NCBI RefSeq assembly: GCF_034424805.1
Contig: NZ_JAXOUF010000002.1
Location: forward strand, 496,001-560,000
DNA length: 64,000 nt
Direction of reading: 5' to 3'
DNA from: Labrys sedimenti
GTDB lineage: Bacteria > Pseudomonadota > Alphaproteobacteria > Rhizobiales > Labraceae
In this document: positions 16,217-24,952 of the stretch, in pieces
How positions within the stretch are numbered: position 1 is the stretch's first letter
Layout: each line of letters opens with the position of its first letter
Made by a program: the position numbers and the translations under genes
The notes under the pieces: model-generated
What the model was told of the DNA's origin: nothing
What the model saw: only the letters and a program-made list of their open reading frames with translations
Database searches by the model: none

Positions 16217-16990
16217 ATGTCTGACCCCGTCCGCCTCGACATCGAGGATGCCATCGCCATCATCACTTTGGCGCGGCCCGAAAAGCTCAACGCCCTCGAC
16301 GAGGCGATGATATCGGGGCTTGCCATCGCGGCCGAGCGGATCGATGCCCATGGTGTCATCCGGGCCGTCATCCTCACCGGCGAGGGCAAGGGCTTCTGCG
16401 CGGGCGGCGACATTGCCGCCTGGGGCAAGCTCTCGCCGCTCGACATGGGCCAGCGCTGGGTGCGCGACGGCCATCGCGTCTTCGACCGCCTGACGCGGCT
16501 GCGCGCGCCGCTGATTGCCGCAATCAACGGGCATGCGCTGGGCGGCGGCCTGGAACTGGCGGCGACGGCCGATATTCGCATCGCCGAGGAGCAGGCCAAG
16601 TTCGGCCTGCCGGAAACCGGCATCGGCATGGTGCCGGGCTGGTCCGGCACGCAGCGCCTGGTCACCCGCTTCGGCGCGGCCGCAGTGCGCCGCCTTGCCT
16701 TGACCGGCGAGATCGTCACGGCCGAGCGGGCGCTGCAACTCGGCCTGATCGACGAGATCGCGCTCAAGGGGCAGGGGCTCGAGCAGGCACGCGAACTTGC
16801 CCGCAAGATCGCGGCGCGCGCGCCCATCGCCAATGCCGTAGCCAAGCAGATGATCAATGCGGCGGAGGGCGAGGATGCCGCCGCCGCCATCGAAATACTC
16901 GCCGGATCGCTGGTGTCCTACACCGACGATCTCAAGGAGGGCGTCGCCAGCTTCGTCGAAAAGCGCACGCCCGATTTCAAGGGACAATGA
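16217..16990 (+). CDS. Enoyl-CoA hydratase/isomerase family protein
   Basis: 257 aa crotonase-fold enzyme. GEGKGFCAGGDIAAWG gives the first oxyanion-hole strand. GHALGGGLELAATADI and KFGLPETGIG hold both glutamates used by true hydratases, so hydratase activity is plausible. Its place between a CoA-transferase and an aldehyde dehydrogenase points to a CoA-bound intermediate. The stop codon overlaps the next ATG (ATGA). Confidence 0.9.
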   Translation: MSDPVRLDIEDAIAIITLARPEKLNALDEAMISGLAIAAERIDAHGVIRAVILTGEGKGFCAGGDIAAWGKLSPLDMGQRWVRDGHRVFDRLTRLRAPLIAAINGHALGGGLELAATADIRIAEEQAKFGLPETGIGMVPGWSGTQRLVTRFGAAAVRRLALTGEIVTAERALQLGLIDEIALKGQGLEQARELARKIAARAPIANAVAKQMINAAEGEDAAAAIEILAGSLVSYTDDLKEGVASFVEKRTPDFKGQ

Positions 16991-18516
16991 CCGTGACGAT
17001 CGCCGTCCGCCTCGACAAGGCCCGTTTTGCTGCCGCGCTCGCCGGCATTCCCCGTGAGCACCAGCTTTTCATCGCCGGCACCTTCGGGCCTGCCATGGAG
17101 GGGCGAACCATCGAACGCCTCAGCCCCGGTCATGGTGAGCGGGTGGGCCTTTATCCGCAAGCAGGTATCGCCGATCTCGATCGGGCCCTGGCTGCGGCGC
17201 GCAAAGCCTTTGACGACGGGCCGTGGCCTTCGATGACGGGAGCCGAGCGCTCGCGGCTCATCCACAAGGTTGCCGATCTGATCGAGGAAAGACTCGAGAT
17301 CTTCGCCACGCTCGACAGCCTGGAATCCGGCAAGCCGATCAGCCAGGCCCGTGGCGAGATGGCTGGCGCGGTCGATATCTGGCGTTATGCGGCAGGCCTT
17401 GCCCGCGACCTGCATGGCGAGAGCTACAACACCATCGGCGCCAACAAGCTCGGGCTGGTAATGCGCGAGCCGATCGGCGTGGTCTCCATCATCACGCCCT
17501 GGAACTTCCCCTTCCTGATCGTCAGCCAGAAGCTGCCCTTCGCGCTTGCCGCCGGCTGCACCGCGGTGGTCAAGCCGAGCGAGATGACGTCGGGCTCGAC
17601 CCTGCTGCTCGGCCATCTGCTGGCCGAGGCCGGCTTGCCCGAAGGGGTCGTCAACATTCTCTCCGGCTATGGCCCGGAGATCGGCGGGCCGATGACCACG
17701 GACGGGCGTGTCGACATGGTCTCCTTCACCGGCTCCACCCGGGTGGGCAAGGCGGCGATGGCGGCGGCCTCGGGCACGCTCAAGAAGCTGTCGATGGAGC
17801 TCGGCGGCAAGAATCCGCAGTTGATCTTCCCCGATGCCGATCTCGACGCCGCGCTCGATGCCGCCGTGTTCGGCTCCTATTTCAACGCCGGCGAATGCTG
17901 CAATGCCGGCAGCCGCCTGCTCGTTCACCAGGACATCGCGGCCGAGTTCGAGGCCGAATTCGTCAAGCGTTCCCGCCAGGTCGTGGTCGGCGACCCCCTG
18001 GATCCGGTCACGCTCGTCGGCGCCCTGATCTCGCCGCAGCACCTGGCTCAGGTCGAGGGGCATGTCGCCAACGCCCAGGCCGAAGGAGCCGAGGTCGCCC
18101 TCGGAGGAGCGCGTCTGGACAGCGAGGCCGGCCAGTTCATGGCGACCACGGTGGTGGCAGGCGCCCGGGCCTCGATGGCGATTGCCCGCGACGAGGTGTT
18201 CGGGCCGGTGGCGACGGTGATGCGTTTCGCCAGTGCCGAGGAAGCCGTTTCCATCGCCAATGGCGTGGATTACGGTCTGTCCGCCAGCGTCTGGAGCCGG
18301 GGTTTCGACACGGCGGTCGGCGTCTCCAGGCGCCTCAAGGCCGGGACGGTATGGACCAATACTTTCATGGACGGCGCCGCCGAACTGCCCTTCGGCGGCT
18401 TCCGGCAATCGGGAATCGGACGGGAACTCGGCCGCAATGCCGCAGCCGACTACACCGAGGAAAAGACGATGCATCTTCATTGCGGACCGCGCACGGCCTG
18501 GTGGCTGCCGCGGTAG
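16987..18516 (+). CDS. NAD(P)-dependent aldehyde dehydrogenase
   Basis: 509 aa. Motifs in order: TPWNFPFLIVSQKLPFAL (cofactor), VSFTGSTRVGK, MELGGKNPQLIF with the general base Glu, NAGECCNAGSR with the catalytic Cys, and EVFGPVATVM. It resembles betaine-aldehyde and gamma-aminobutyraldehyde-type ALDHs (PuuC-like). It would give the acid that the CoA-transferase activates, or oxidise the product of the DUF993 aldolase. It overlaps the hydratase gene by 4 bases; three hairpins follow before the ABC importer. Confidence 0.92.
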   Translation: MTVTIAVRLDKARFAAALAGIPREHQLFIAGTFGPAMEGRTIERLSPGHGERVGLYPQAGIADLDRALAAARKAFDDGPWPSMTGAERSRLIHKVADLIEERLEIFATLDSLESGKPISQARGEMAGAVDIWRYAAGLARDLHGESYNTIGANKLGLVMREPIGVVSIITPWNFPFLIVSQKLPFALAAGCTAVVKPSEMTSGSTLLLGHLLAEAGLPEGVVNILSGYGPEIGGPMTTDGRVDMVSFTGSTRVGKAAMAAASGTLKKLSMELGGKNPQLIFPDADLDAALDAAVFGSYFNAGECCNAGSRLLVHQDIAAEFEAEFVKRSRQVVVGDPLDPVTLVGALISPQHLAQVEGHVANAQAEGAEVALGGARLDSEAGQFMATTVVAGARASMAIARDEVFGPVATVMRFASAEEAVSIANGVDYGLSASVWSRGFDTAVGVSRRLKAGTVWTNTFMDGAAELPFGGFRQSGIGRELGRNAAADYTEEKTMHLHCGPRTAWWLPR

Positions 18517-18530
18517 GCGAATGAGACCAG

Positions 18531-18549
18531 GAGGCATTGAAAATGCCTC
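18531..18549 (+). repeat. Hairpin 1 of three tandem intergenic hairpins
   Basis: GAGGCATT-GAA-AATGCCTC, a perfect 8-bp stem starting 15 bases after the ALDH stop. No T run follows directly. Confidence 0.75.
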
Positions 18550-18560
18550 TTGGTGCCTTC

Positions 18561-18606
18561 TGCCGATTTTCTTCAAATCCCTGATTTGGAGAAGAGAAAA
18601 TCGGCA
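18561..18606 (+). repeat. Hairpin 2 of three tandem intergenic hairpins
   Basis: A long stem: TGCCGATTTTC at 18561 pairs with GAAAATCGGCA ending at 18606, and the pairing continues inward through TCAAATC/GATTTGG with a few mismatches. Hairpin energy would be high. It may act as a terminator or 3'-end stabiliser of the ALDH operon. Confidence 0.8.
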
Positions 18607-18611
18607 GGTGT

Positions 18612-18647
18612 CCAAGCCGAGGATGCATCAGCATCTTCGAGGCTTGG
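18612..18647 (+). repeat. Hairpin 3 of three tandem intergenic hairpins
   Basis: CCAAGCCGAGGATGC pairs with GCATCTTCGAGGCTTGG around the loop ATCA. It ends 52 bases before the binding-protein ATG, inside its probable 5' leader. Confidence 0.8.
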
Positions 18648-18698
18648 AATGAGACGTCGCCGGAACGTATCCGGCAATCATGGTCATGGGAGGAATAG

Positions 18699-19964
18699 AT
18701 GACCGTTCGTACCAAACTGATCGCAGGCGTGGCGCTTGCCGCTGCCAGCTTCGGCTTTGCCGGCGCGGCGCAGGCGCAGACCAAGGAAGTGCAGATGCTG
18801 CACTGGTGGACCTCCGGTGGCGAGGCGGCCGCGCTCAACGTGCTCAAGCAGGATCTGGCCAAGGAAGGCTATGCCTGGAAGGACGTGCCGGTTGCCGGCG
18901 GCGGCGGCGATGCCGCCATGACCGCGCTGAAGGCCATGGTCGCGGCCGGCAACAATCCGACGGCGTCCCAGATGCTGGGTTATACCGTGCTCGACTATGC
19001 TGCCGCCGGCAAGATGGGCGACCTGACCGAGCTCGCCAAGTCGGAAGGCTGGGACAAGGCGGTGCCGGCACCGTTGCAGAAATTCGCCGTCTATGACGGC
19101 AAATGGGTCGCCGTTCCCGTCAATGTCCATTCGGTCAACTGGCTGTGGATCAACAAGGCCGTGATGGACAAGATCGGCGGCACCGAACCGAAGACCTTCG
19201 ACGACTTCATCGCCCTGCTCGACAAGGCCAAGGCTGCCGGCGTGACGCCGCTCGCCCTCGGCGGCCAGGATTGGCAGGAAGCCACCATGTTCGACTCGGT
19301 CGTGCTCTCCACGGGTGGCCCCGAATTCTACAAGAAGGCGATGAACGACCTCGACGAAGCCTCGTTGAAGTCGGACACCATGAAGAAGGCCTTCGACAAC
19401 CTGGCCAAGCTCAAGACCTATGTCGATCCGAACTTCTCGGGCCGTGACTGGAACCTGACCACCGCCATGGTGATCAAGGGCGATGCCCTGGTGCAGGTGA
19501 TGGGTGACTGGGCCAAGGGCGAGTTCAAGGCCGCCAGCAAGACCCCTGGCACCGACTATATCTGCATGCGCTTCCCGGGCACCGACGGCAGCGTCGTCTA
19601 CAACTCCGATATGTTCGGCATGTTCGCGGTTCCGGATGATCGCAAGGAAGCCCAGCTCGCGCTCGCCAAGGCAACGCTGTCCAAGTCCTTCCAGTCCTCT
19701 TTCAACGTCGTCAAGGGTTCGGTTCCCGCCCGTACCGACGTGCCGGATACCGATTTCGACGCCTGCGGCAAGAAGGGTATCGCCGATCTGAAGAAGGCCA
19801 ATGAAGGCGGCACGCTGTTCGGCTCGCTGGCCCAGGGCTATGGCGCGACGCCGGCTGTCGCCACCGCTTACAAGGACGTGGTGGACAAGTTCTTCAACGG
19901 CCAGATCAAGACCTCGGACGAGGCTGTCGCCCAGCTGGTCAAGGCCATCGACGAAGCCAAGTAG
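18699..19964 (+). CDS. Sugar ABC transporter substrate-binding protein (family 1)
   Basis: 421 aa. Signal peptide at residues 1-27 (MTVRTKLIAGVALAAASF, cleavage near AQA-QT). The mature protein starts VQMLHWWTSGGEAAALNVL, the usual opening of family-1 carbohydrate binders of the glucose/mannose type. PVNVHSVNWLWINKAVMDK and VQVMGDWAKGEF are typical. It is the first gene of a complete importer with two permeases and an MsmK-type ATPase downstream. The ligand is inferred to be a mono- or disaccharide and is not readable. Confidence 0.93.
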   Translation: MTVRTKLIAGVALAAASFGFAGAAQAQTKEVQMLHWWTSGGEAAALNVLKQDLAKEGYAWKDVPVAGGGGDAAMTALKAMVAAGNNPTASQMLGYTVLDYAAAGKMGDLTELAKSEGWDKAVPAPLQKFAVYDGKWVAVPVNVHSVNWLWINKAVMDKIGGTEPKTFDDFIALLDKAKAAGVTPLALGGQDWQEATMFDSVVLSTGGPEFYKKAMNDLDEASLKSDTMKKAFDNLAKLKTYVDPNFSGRDWNLTTAMVIKGDALVQVMGDWAKGEFKAASKTPGTDYICMRFPGTDGSVVYNSDMFGMFAVPDDRKEAQLALAKATLSKSFQSSFNVVKGSVPARTDVPDTDFDACGKKGIADLKKANEGGTLFGSLAQGYGATPAVATAYKDVVDKFFNGQIKTSDEAVAQLVKAIDEAK

Positions 19965-19995
19965 GCTCGATGCGTGGAGTAGCGCCCGGGCGACT

Positions 19996-20143
19996 CCCGG
20001 GTCATCCCGGACGCGCTGCAGCATGAAATGCTGCAGCGCAGATCCGGAACCGCGCTCAGGATAGAGCACCTGTCTCGTCTTACGGTCCCGTGTCTGCGAC
20101 GCAGCATTGCATGCTGCAGCGCGCACGGGATGACCGGGAGAGC
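19996..20143. repeat. Palindromic intergenic repeat element
   Basis: The outer arms CCCGGGTCATCCCGG and ACGGGATGACCGGGA face each other. The left inner stem GCGCTGCAGCAT-GAA-ATGCTGCAGCGC (20014-20040) is perfect, and the right end has a related GCAGCAT-TGC-ATGCTGC. Repeats with GTCATCCCGGACGCG ends are widespread in Hyphomicrobiales. It lies in the SBP-permease gap, where it may separate high SBP from lower permease expression. Confidence 0.75.
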
Positions 20144-20185
20144 CGTTCGCTCTCGGGGCACAAGAACAATAAGCGGGGAACCTTC

Positions 20186-21115
20186 ATGACATTGGCTACG
20201 ACAAGCGCGCCGCCTGGCCCGGGCTTGCGCGAGAAACTTCAGGATGCCTTGCCCAAGATCGTGCTGGCGCCCAGCTTCGCCGCGATCCTGGTGTTCGTCT
20301 ATGGCTTCATCCTGTGGACGGTTTATCTGTCCTTCACCAATTCCAAGACCTTCCCCAGCTACGACCTGACGGGAGGCCTCGCCTATCAGCGCCTGTGGGG
20401 CTGGACCTTCGAGAGCGACCCGCCGTCGAGCTGGTATTATTCGATCACCAACATGGCTGTTTTCGGCGTGCTCTATGTCGGCATCTGCCTGGTGCTGGGC
20501 CTGTTCATCGCCATCCTGCTCGACCAGCGCATCCGGGGCGAGGGCATATTGCGGCCGATCTATCTTTACCCGATGGCGCTCTCCTTCATCGTCACCGGCG
20601 TTGCCTGGAAATGGTTTCTCGACCCTGGCCTCGGCTTGGAGGCGACGCTGCACAATCTGGGCTGGACCAGCTTCCATTTCGACTGGATCAAGAACAAGGA
20701 CCGGGTGATCTACACCGTGGTGATCGCGGGCGTCTGGCAAGCCTCGGGCTTCGTGATGGCGATGTTCCTGGCGGGGCTGCGCGGCGTCGACGGCGAGATC
20801 CTCAAGGCCGCGCAGATCGACGGTGCCTCGACCTTCCAGGTCTATTGGCGCATCGTCATCCCGATTCTGCGGCCGGTCTTCCTGTCCGCCTTCATCGTGC
20901 TGGCCCATATGGCGATCAAGTCCTACGACCTCGTGGTCGCCCTGACCTCGGGTGGGCCCGGCGGCTCGGCCTGGCTGCCCTCCAACTTCATGTATGAATA
21001 CACCTTCAAGCGCAACCAGATGGCGATCGGCTCGGCCAGTGCCGTGATCATGCTGATGACGATCAGCGCCATCATCGTGCCCTATCTCTACTCCGAACTG
21101 CGGGAGAAGAAGTGA
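20186..21115 (+). CDS. Sugar ABC transporter permease (MalF-like)
   Basis: 309 aa with six predicted membrane segments; the first is IVLAPSFAAILVFVYGFIL. The EAA loop for ATPase contact reads LKAAQIDGASTFQVYWRIVIPIL. The start at 20186 is preferred because GGGGAA lies upstream and the residues before it come from the palindromic repeat. It overlaps the second permease gene by 4 bases. Partner of the binding protein at 18699. Confidence 0.92.
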   Translation: MTLATTSAPPGPGLREKLQDALPKIVLAPSFAAILVFVYGFILWTVYLSFTNSKTFPSYDLTGGLAYQRLWGWTFESDPPSSWYYSITNMAVFGVLYVGICLVLGLFIAILLDQRIRGEGILRPIYLYPMALSFIVTGVAWKWFLDPGLGLEATLHNLGWTSFHFDWIKNKDRVIYTVVIAGVWQASGFVMAMFLAGLRGVDGEILKAAQIDGASTFQVYWRIVIPILRPVFLSAFIVLAHMAIKSYDLVVALTSGGPGGSAWLPSNFMYEYTFKRNQMAIGSASAVIMLMTISAIIVPYLYSELREKK

Positions 21116-22050
21116 TGAGCGCCGCCACCCGGGACGTTTCGGGGCCGGTCGGCTCCAATTGGGTCAGCCGCGTCGTGATCTACGGCCTCTTGCTGATCTT
21201 CGCCTTCGTCTATCTCGTGCCCCTGTTCGTGATGCTGACCACCTCGTTCAAGACCATGGACGAGATCCAGGGCGGCAACATGCTCGCCCTGCCGGGATCG
21301 CCCACGGTGCAGCCGTGGATCAAAGCCTGGAACGAGACCTGCGTCGGCCTCACCTGTGCGGGAATCAAGGGCTATTTCTGGAATTCGCTCAAGATGGTGG
21401 TGCCCGCGGTGGCGATCTCCACCATCCTCGGCGCGCTCAACGGCTATGTGCTGACGAAGTGGCGTTTCCCCGGCCATAAGATCATCTTCGCCATGATGCT
21501 GTTCGCCTGCTTCATCCCGTTCCAGTCGGTGCTGCTGCCGATGGCGACGGTGCTGGGCAAGTTTGGTGGCATCGGGTCCTTCCTGCAGTCGACCATCGGC
21601 ACCTCGCTCGGCTTCGGTTCCTCGACCTTCAACCTCGTATTCGTGCATGTGGTCTATGGCCTCGGCTTCACCACTTTGTTCTTCCGCAACTATTATGAGG
21701 CGTTCCCCAATGAACTCGTGCGGGCTGCGATGGTCGATGGTGCCAGCTTCTTCCAGATCTTCCGGCGCATCCTGCTGCCCAATTCGATCCCGATCTTCGT
21801 GGTCACGGTGATCTACCAGTTCACCAACATCTGGAACGACTTCCTGTTCGCCTCCGCCTTCGCCGGCACCGGCGACGTGATGCCGATGACGGCGGCGCTC
21901 AACAATGTGGTGAACACCACCACCGGGGCGGTCGAATACAACGTCAACATGGCGGCCGCGATGATCGCCGCCCTTCCCACCCTCTTCGTCTATATCGTCG
22001 CCGGCCGCTATTTCGTGCGTGGCCTGATGGCGGGCGCTGTGAAAGGCTGA
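21112..22050 (+). CDS. Sugar ABC transporter permease (MalG-like)
   Basis: 312 aa with six membrane segments. The EAA loop is VRAAMVDGASFFQIFRRILLPNSIP. A periplasmic loop holds a Cys pair (WNETCVGLTCAGIKG), seen in glucose/mannose-type permeases of this group. It starts ATG ATG at 21112, coupled to the upstream permease, and ends 4 bases before the ATPase gene. Confidence 0.92.
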   Translation: MMSAATRDVSGPVGSNWVSRVVIYGLLLIFAFVYLVPLFVMLTTSFKTMDEIQGGNMLALPGSPTVQPWIKAWNETCVGLTCAGIKGYFWNSLKMVVPAVAISTILGALNGYVLTKWRFPGHKIIFAMMLFACFIPFQSVLLPMATVLGKFGGIGSFLQSTIGTSLGFGSSTFNLVFVHVVYGLGFTTLFFRNYYEAFPNELVRAAMVDGASFFQIFRRILLPNSIPIFVVTVIYQFTNIWNDFLFASAFAGTGDVMPMTAALNNVVNTTTGAVEYNVNMAAAMIAALPTLFVYIVAGRYFVRGLMAGAVKG

Positions 22051-22054
22051 CCCA

Positions 22055-23167
22055 ATGGCGTTCCTGGAAATCAACAATCTCAAGAAGCGCTACGGCGCCG
22101 TCGAAATCCTCAAGGGGATCAACCTCGACCTCGACAAGGGCGGCTTCCTCGTCCTGGTCGGCCCGTCCGGCTGCGGCAAGTCCACCCTGCTCAACACCAT
22201 TGCGGGGCTGGAGAACATCACCGAAGGCGAGATCCGGGTCGATAGCAACAAGATCAACGACCTGCATCCTTCCAAGCGCGACATCGCCATGGTGTTCCAG
22301 AGCTACGCGCTCTATCCCAACATGACGGTGGGGCAGAACATCGCCTTCGGCATGGAGATGCGCGGTGTTCCCAAGCCCGAGCGCGACACCGCGGTGGCGC
22401 AGGTCGCCAAGACCCTGCAGATCGGCCATCTGCTCGACCGCAGGCCCTCGCAGCTCTCGGGTGGCCAGCGCCAGCGCGTCGCCATGGGCCGTGCCTTGGT
22501 GCGCGACCCCAAGCTCTTCCTGTTCGACGAGCCGCTCTCCAATCTCGATGCCAAGCTGCGCGTCGACATGCGCGTCGAGATCAAGCGCCTGCATGCCACC
22601 ACCGGCAAAACTATCGTCTACGTCACGCATGACCAGATCGAGGCGATGACGCTGGCCACCAAGATTGCCGTGCTCAAGGACGGCGAGCTGCAGCAGGTCG
22701 GCACCCCCGCCGAGATCTACAACAAGCCCAACAACCTTTTCGTCGCTGATTTCATGGGCTCGCCTGCCATGAACCTAATCCAGGCCAAGGCAGCGCGCGA
22801 GAATGGCAGGACGGTGCTCAGGATCCTCAACAAGAGCGGAGGCGGCGTCAGCCTGCCCGTGCCCGAGGATATCGCAAGCGCGCCGCTAGAGGATGGCCGC
22901 GAGTTGATCTTCGGCATCCGGCCAGAGGCAATCACCGATCATGACGGTGCCGACCGCAATTCCAAGGCGATCGAGACGGTGAACGCGGTGGTCGACGTGG
23001 TGGAGCCAGCCGGCGCCGATACCTTCGTCGTCACCCATCTCGGCGGCAAGGAGGTCACGGCGCGCATGCGCTCCGATGCCGTGGTGGCGCCGGGCCAGGA
23101 ACTGCCCTTTGCCTTCAACCTCGACAAGGCGGTGGTCTTCGATCCGGCGAGTGGGAAGAGGCTGTAG
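22055..23167 (+). CDS. Sugar ABC transporter ATPase (UgpC/MsmK/MalK family)
   Basis: 370 aa. Walker A GPSGCGKST at about 38-46, Q-loop MVFQSYALYP, signature LSGGQRQRVAMGRAL, Walker B LFLFDEPLSNLDAKLR and the H-loop VYVTHDQIEA. After residue 235 comes the TOBE/OB domain (FGIRPEAIT) that in MalK-type ATPases takes regulatory input. It energises the two permeases upstream. Confidence 0.95.
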   Translation: MAFLEINNLKKRYGAVEILKGINLDLDKGGFLVLVGPSGCGKSTLLNTIAGLENITEGEIRVDSNKINDLHPSKRDIAMVFQSYALYPNMTVGQNIAFGMEMRGVPKPERDTAVAQVAKTLQIGHLLDRRPSQLSGGQRQRVAMGRALVRDPKLFLFDEPLSNLDAKLRVDMRVEIKRLHATTGKTIVYVTHDQIEAMTLATKIAVLKDGELQQVGTPAEIYNKPNNLFVADFMGSPAMNLIQAKAARENGRTVLRILNKSGGGVSLPVPEDIASAPLEDGRELIFGIRPEAITDHDGADRNSKAIETVNAVVDVVEPAGADTFVVTHLGGKEVTARMRSDAVVAPGQELPFAFNLDKAVVFDPASGKRL

Positions 23168-23458
23168 GTCCTGGTCAGGTCGATTCCTGTGTTACGGTTG
23201 CAGCATGCATAGGCTCCGCTTTGGCCAGCAAGGGCGCCAGTATCCCTCCCCGACTTCGGGGAGGGTGGCCCGGCGCAGCTGGGCCGGGTGGGGGTAGGGT
23301 GGTGCAACCTCATTGCCCTGCCGCTTCGGTCGGTGCCACGCTCCCCCTTCCGTCATTTCTACGAAATGACACCTTCCCCGAAGTCGGGGAAGGATATCCG
23401 CGCCTCTTCCGCTTAGCGGCGCGAACCCCCTTCTCTTTCCTTTCGTCGAGGAGCTCGC
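23168..23458. repeat. Intergenic palindromic repeat region
   Basis: No gene. The hairpin CCTCCCCGACTTCGGGGAGG near 23246-23265 recurs in inverted, slightly altered form near 23372-23392 (CCTTCCCCGAAGTCGGGGAAGG). Between them are GGCCCGGCGCAGCTGGGCC and a GTCATTTCTACGAAATGAC palindrome. This is a composite of short mobile palindromes of the sort scattered through rhizobial genomes. Confidence 0.65.
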
Positions 23459-24952
23459 ATGCCTTCGCCTGACATCGTCATCATCGGCGCCGGCATGGGC
23501 GGAGCGACGCTGGCTCATGCTCTGGCGCCGAGCAGGGCCGACATCCTCATCCTGGACAAGGGCGGCCAATTGCCGGACAGGCCGGAGAACCGGGATGCCC
23601 GTGCGATCTTCCAGCGGGGTTTCTTCCGCCCCGAGGAGAGCTGGTATGACAGCGACGGCGATCCGTTCAATCCGGGCAATTACTACTGCAATGGCGGCAA
23701 TTCGAAATTCTACGGCGCGGTGCTGTTGCGTTACCGTGCCGAGGATTTCGACGGTATCGCCCATGCCGATGGCGATGCGCCGGCCTGGCCGTTCCGTTAC
23801 GGCGAGCTGGCGCCCTATTACGACGAGGCCGAACGACTGTTCCAAGTACGTGGCAGGGCAGGAGAGGACCCGACGGAGCCGCCTCGCAGCGGCGACTTCG
23901 CCTTCCCGCCCGTGCCGGACGAAAGGGCGATCGCCGAGGTCCGCGAGCGCCTCACCCGCATCGGGTTGAAGCCCTTCTCCCTGCCGCTCGGCGTCGATAT
24001 CGACGAATGGCTCTCGCACGGCCGCACGCCATGGGATGCCTTTCCCGATTCGCGCACCGGCAAGATGGATGCGGAGACCTGCGCGCTGCTGCCGGCGCTC
24101 GAATATGCCAATGTGCGGCTGCAGAACCATTGCGAGGTCCGCCGCCTGATCCCGGCTGCCGACGGCAAGCGTATCGAGGCGGTGGAATATCTGGAGGGCG
24201 GTGAACTCAAGCGCGTCACGCCGCGCCTCGTCGTGCTGGCGGCCGGGGCCGTGCGCTCGGCGGCGATCCTGCTGGCTTCCGCGCCCGAGGGGCTCGCCAA
24301 CAGCTCCGGCATGGTGGGCCGGCATTTCATGAACCACAATCTGTCGGCGATGATCGGTGTCGATCCGCGTTTCACCAACGATTCGATCTACCAGAAGACC
24401 TTCGCGCTCAATGATTTCTATCTCGGTGACGGCAAGGGCGGTCCGCCGCTCGGCAATGTGCAACTGCTCGGCCGTGTCTCCGGCACCATCCTGAAGTCGG
24501 ACCTGCGCAAGGTGCCCGAATTCCTGCTGAACGCCGTGGCCCGCAAGACCATCGATTTCCTGATCATGAGCGAGGACCTGCCGGATCCCTCCAGTCGCGT
24601 CCGGCTCGATGGCGAGAAGATCGTGCTGGAATGGCGGCGTTCCAACATGACAGCGCATGAAGGATTGAAGGTCGTGATGCGCAAGGCCCTGAAGCAGGCC
24701 GGTTTTCCGATCGTGCTCACCCATTTGTTCGACCGCAAGACGCCGTCGCACCAATGCGGCACCATCCGCATCGGTGCCGATCCCAGCGAGGCGCCGCTCG
24801 ATCCCTTCGGCCGGGCCTTCGACCATCCCAATTTGTTCGTCGCCGATGCCTCGACCCTGGTAACCTCGGCTGCCGTCAACCCGTCGCTGACGGTGGCTGC
24901 CCTGTCCCTGCGGACAGCCAAGCATATTCGTGAAACGGAGCTGAACCGATGA
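23459..24952 (+). CDS. GMC-family flavin oxidoreductase (sugar dehydrogenase-like)
   Basis: 497 aa. FAD-binding start DIVIIGAGMGGATLAHAL, then NYYCNGGNSKFYGAVLLRY for flavin placement. The C-terminal catalytic stretch HQCGTIRIGADP and VADASTLVTSAAVNPSLTVAAL carries the conserved His and Asn. This subgroup resembles pyranose oxidase, glucoside-3-dehydrogenase and fructose-dehydrogenase large subunits, so oxidation of a sugar ring hydroxyl is the best guess. No twin-arginine signal is seen. It overlaps the SDR gene by 4 bases. Confidence 0.87.
   Translation: MPSPDIVIIGAGMGGATLAHALAPSRADILILDKGGQLPDRPENRDARAIFQRGFFRPEESWYDSDGDPFNPGNYYCNGGNSKFYGAVLLRYRAEDFDGIAHADGDAPAWPFRYGELAPYYDEAERLFQVRGRAGEDPTEPPRSGDFAFPPVPDERAIAEVRERLTRIGLKPFSLPLGVDIDEWLSHGRTPWDAFPDSRTGKMDAETCALLPALEYANVRLQNHCEVRRLIPAADGKRIEAVEYLEGGELKRVTPRLVVLAAGAVRSAAILLASAPEGLANSSGMVGRHFMNHNLSAMIGVDPRFTNDSIYQKTFALNDFYLGDGKGGPPLGNVQLLGRVSGTILKSDLRKVPEFLLNAVARKTIDFLIMSEDLPDPSSRVRLDGEKIVLEWRRSNMTAHEGLKVVMRKALKQAGFPIVLTHLFDRKTPSHQCGTIRIGADPSEAPLDPFGRAFDHPNLFVADASTLVTSAAVNPSLTVAALSLRTAKHIRETELNR

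Noticed and set aside
14834..16987. 717-codon open frame antisense to the CoA-transferase and hydratase genes
   Set aside because: Codon-mirror artefact: His/Asp/Gly-rich with no family motif, whereas the plus strand has catalytic residues of both enzymes.
23168..23458. Possible riboswitch upstream of the first GMC gene
   Set aside because: The structures are simple self-complementary repeats with no known aptamer core, and similar palindromes occur in other non-leader gaps.
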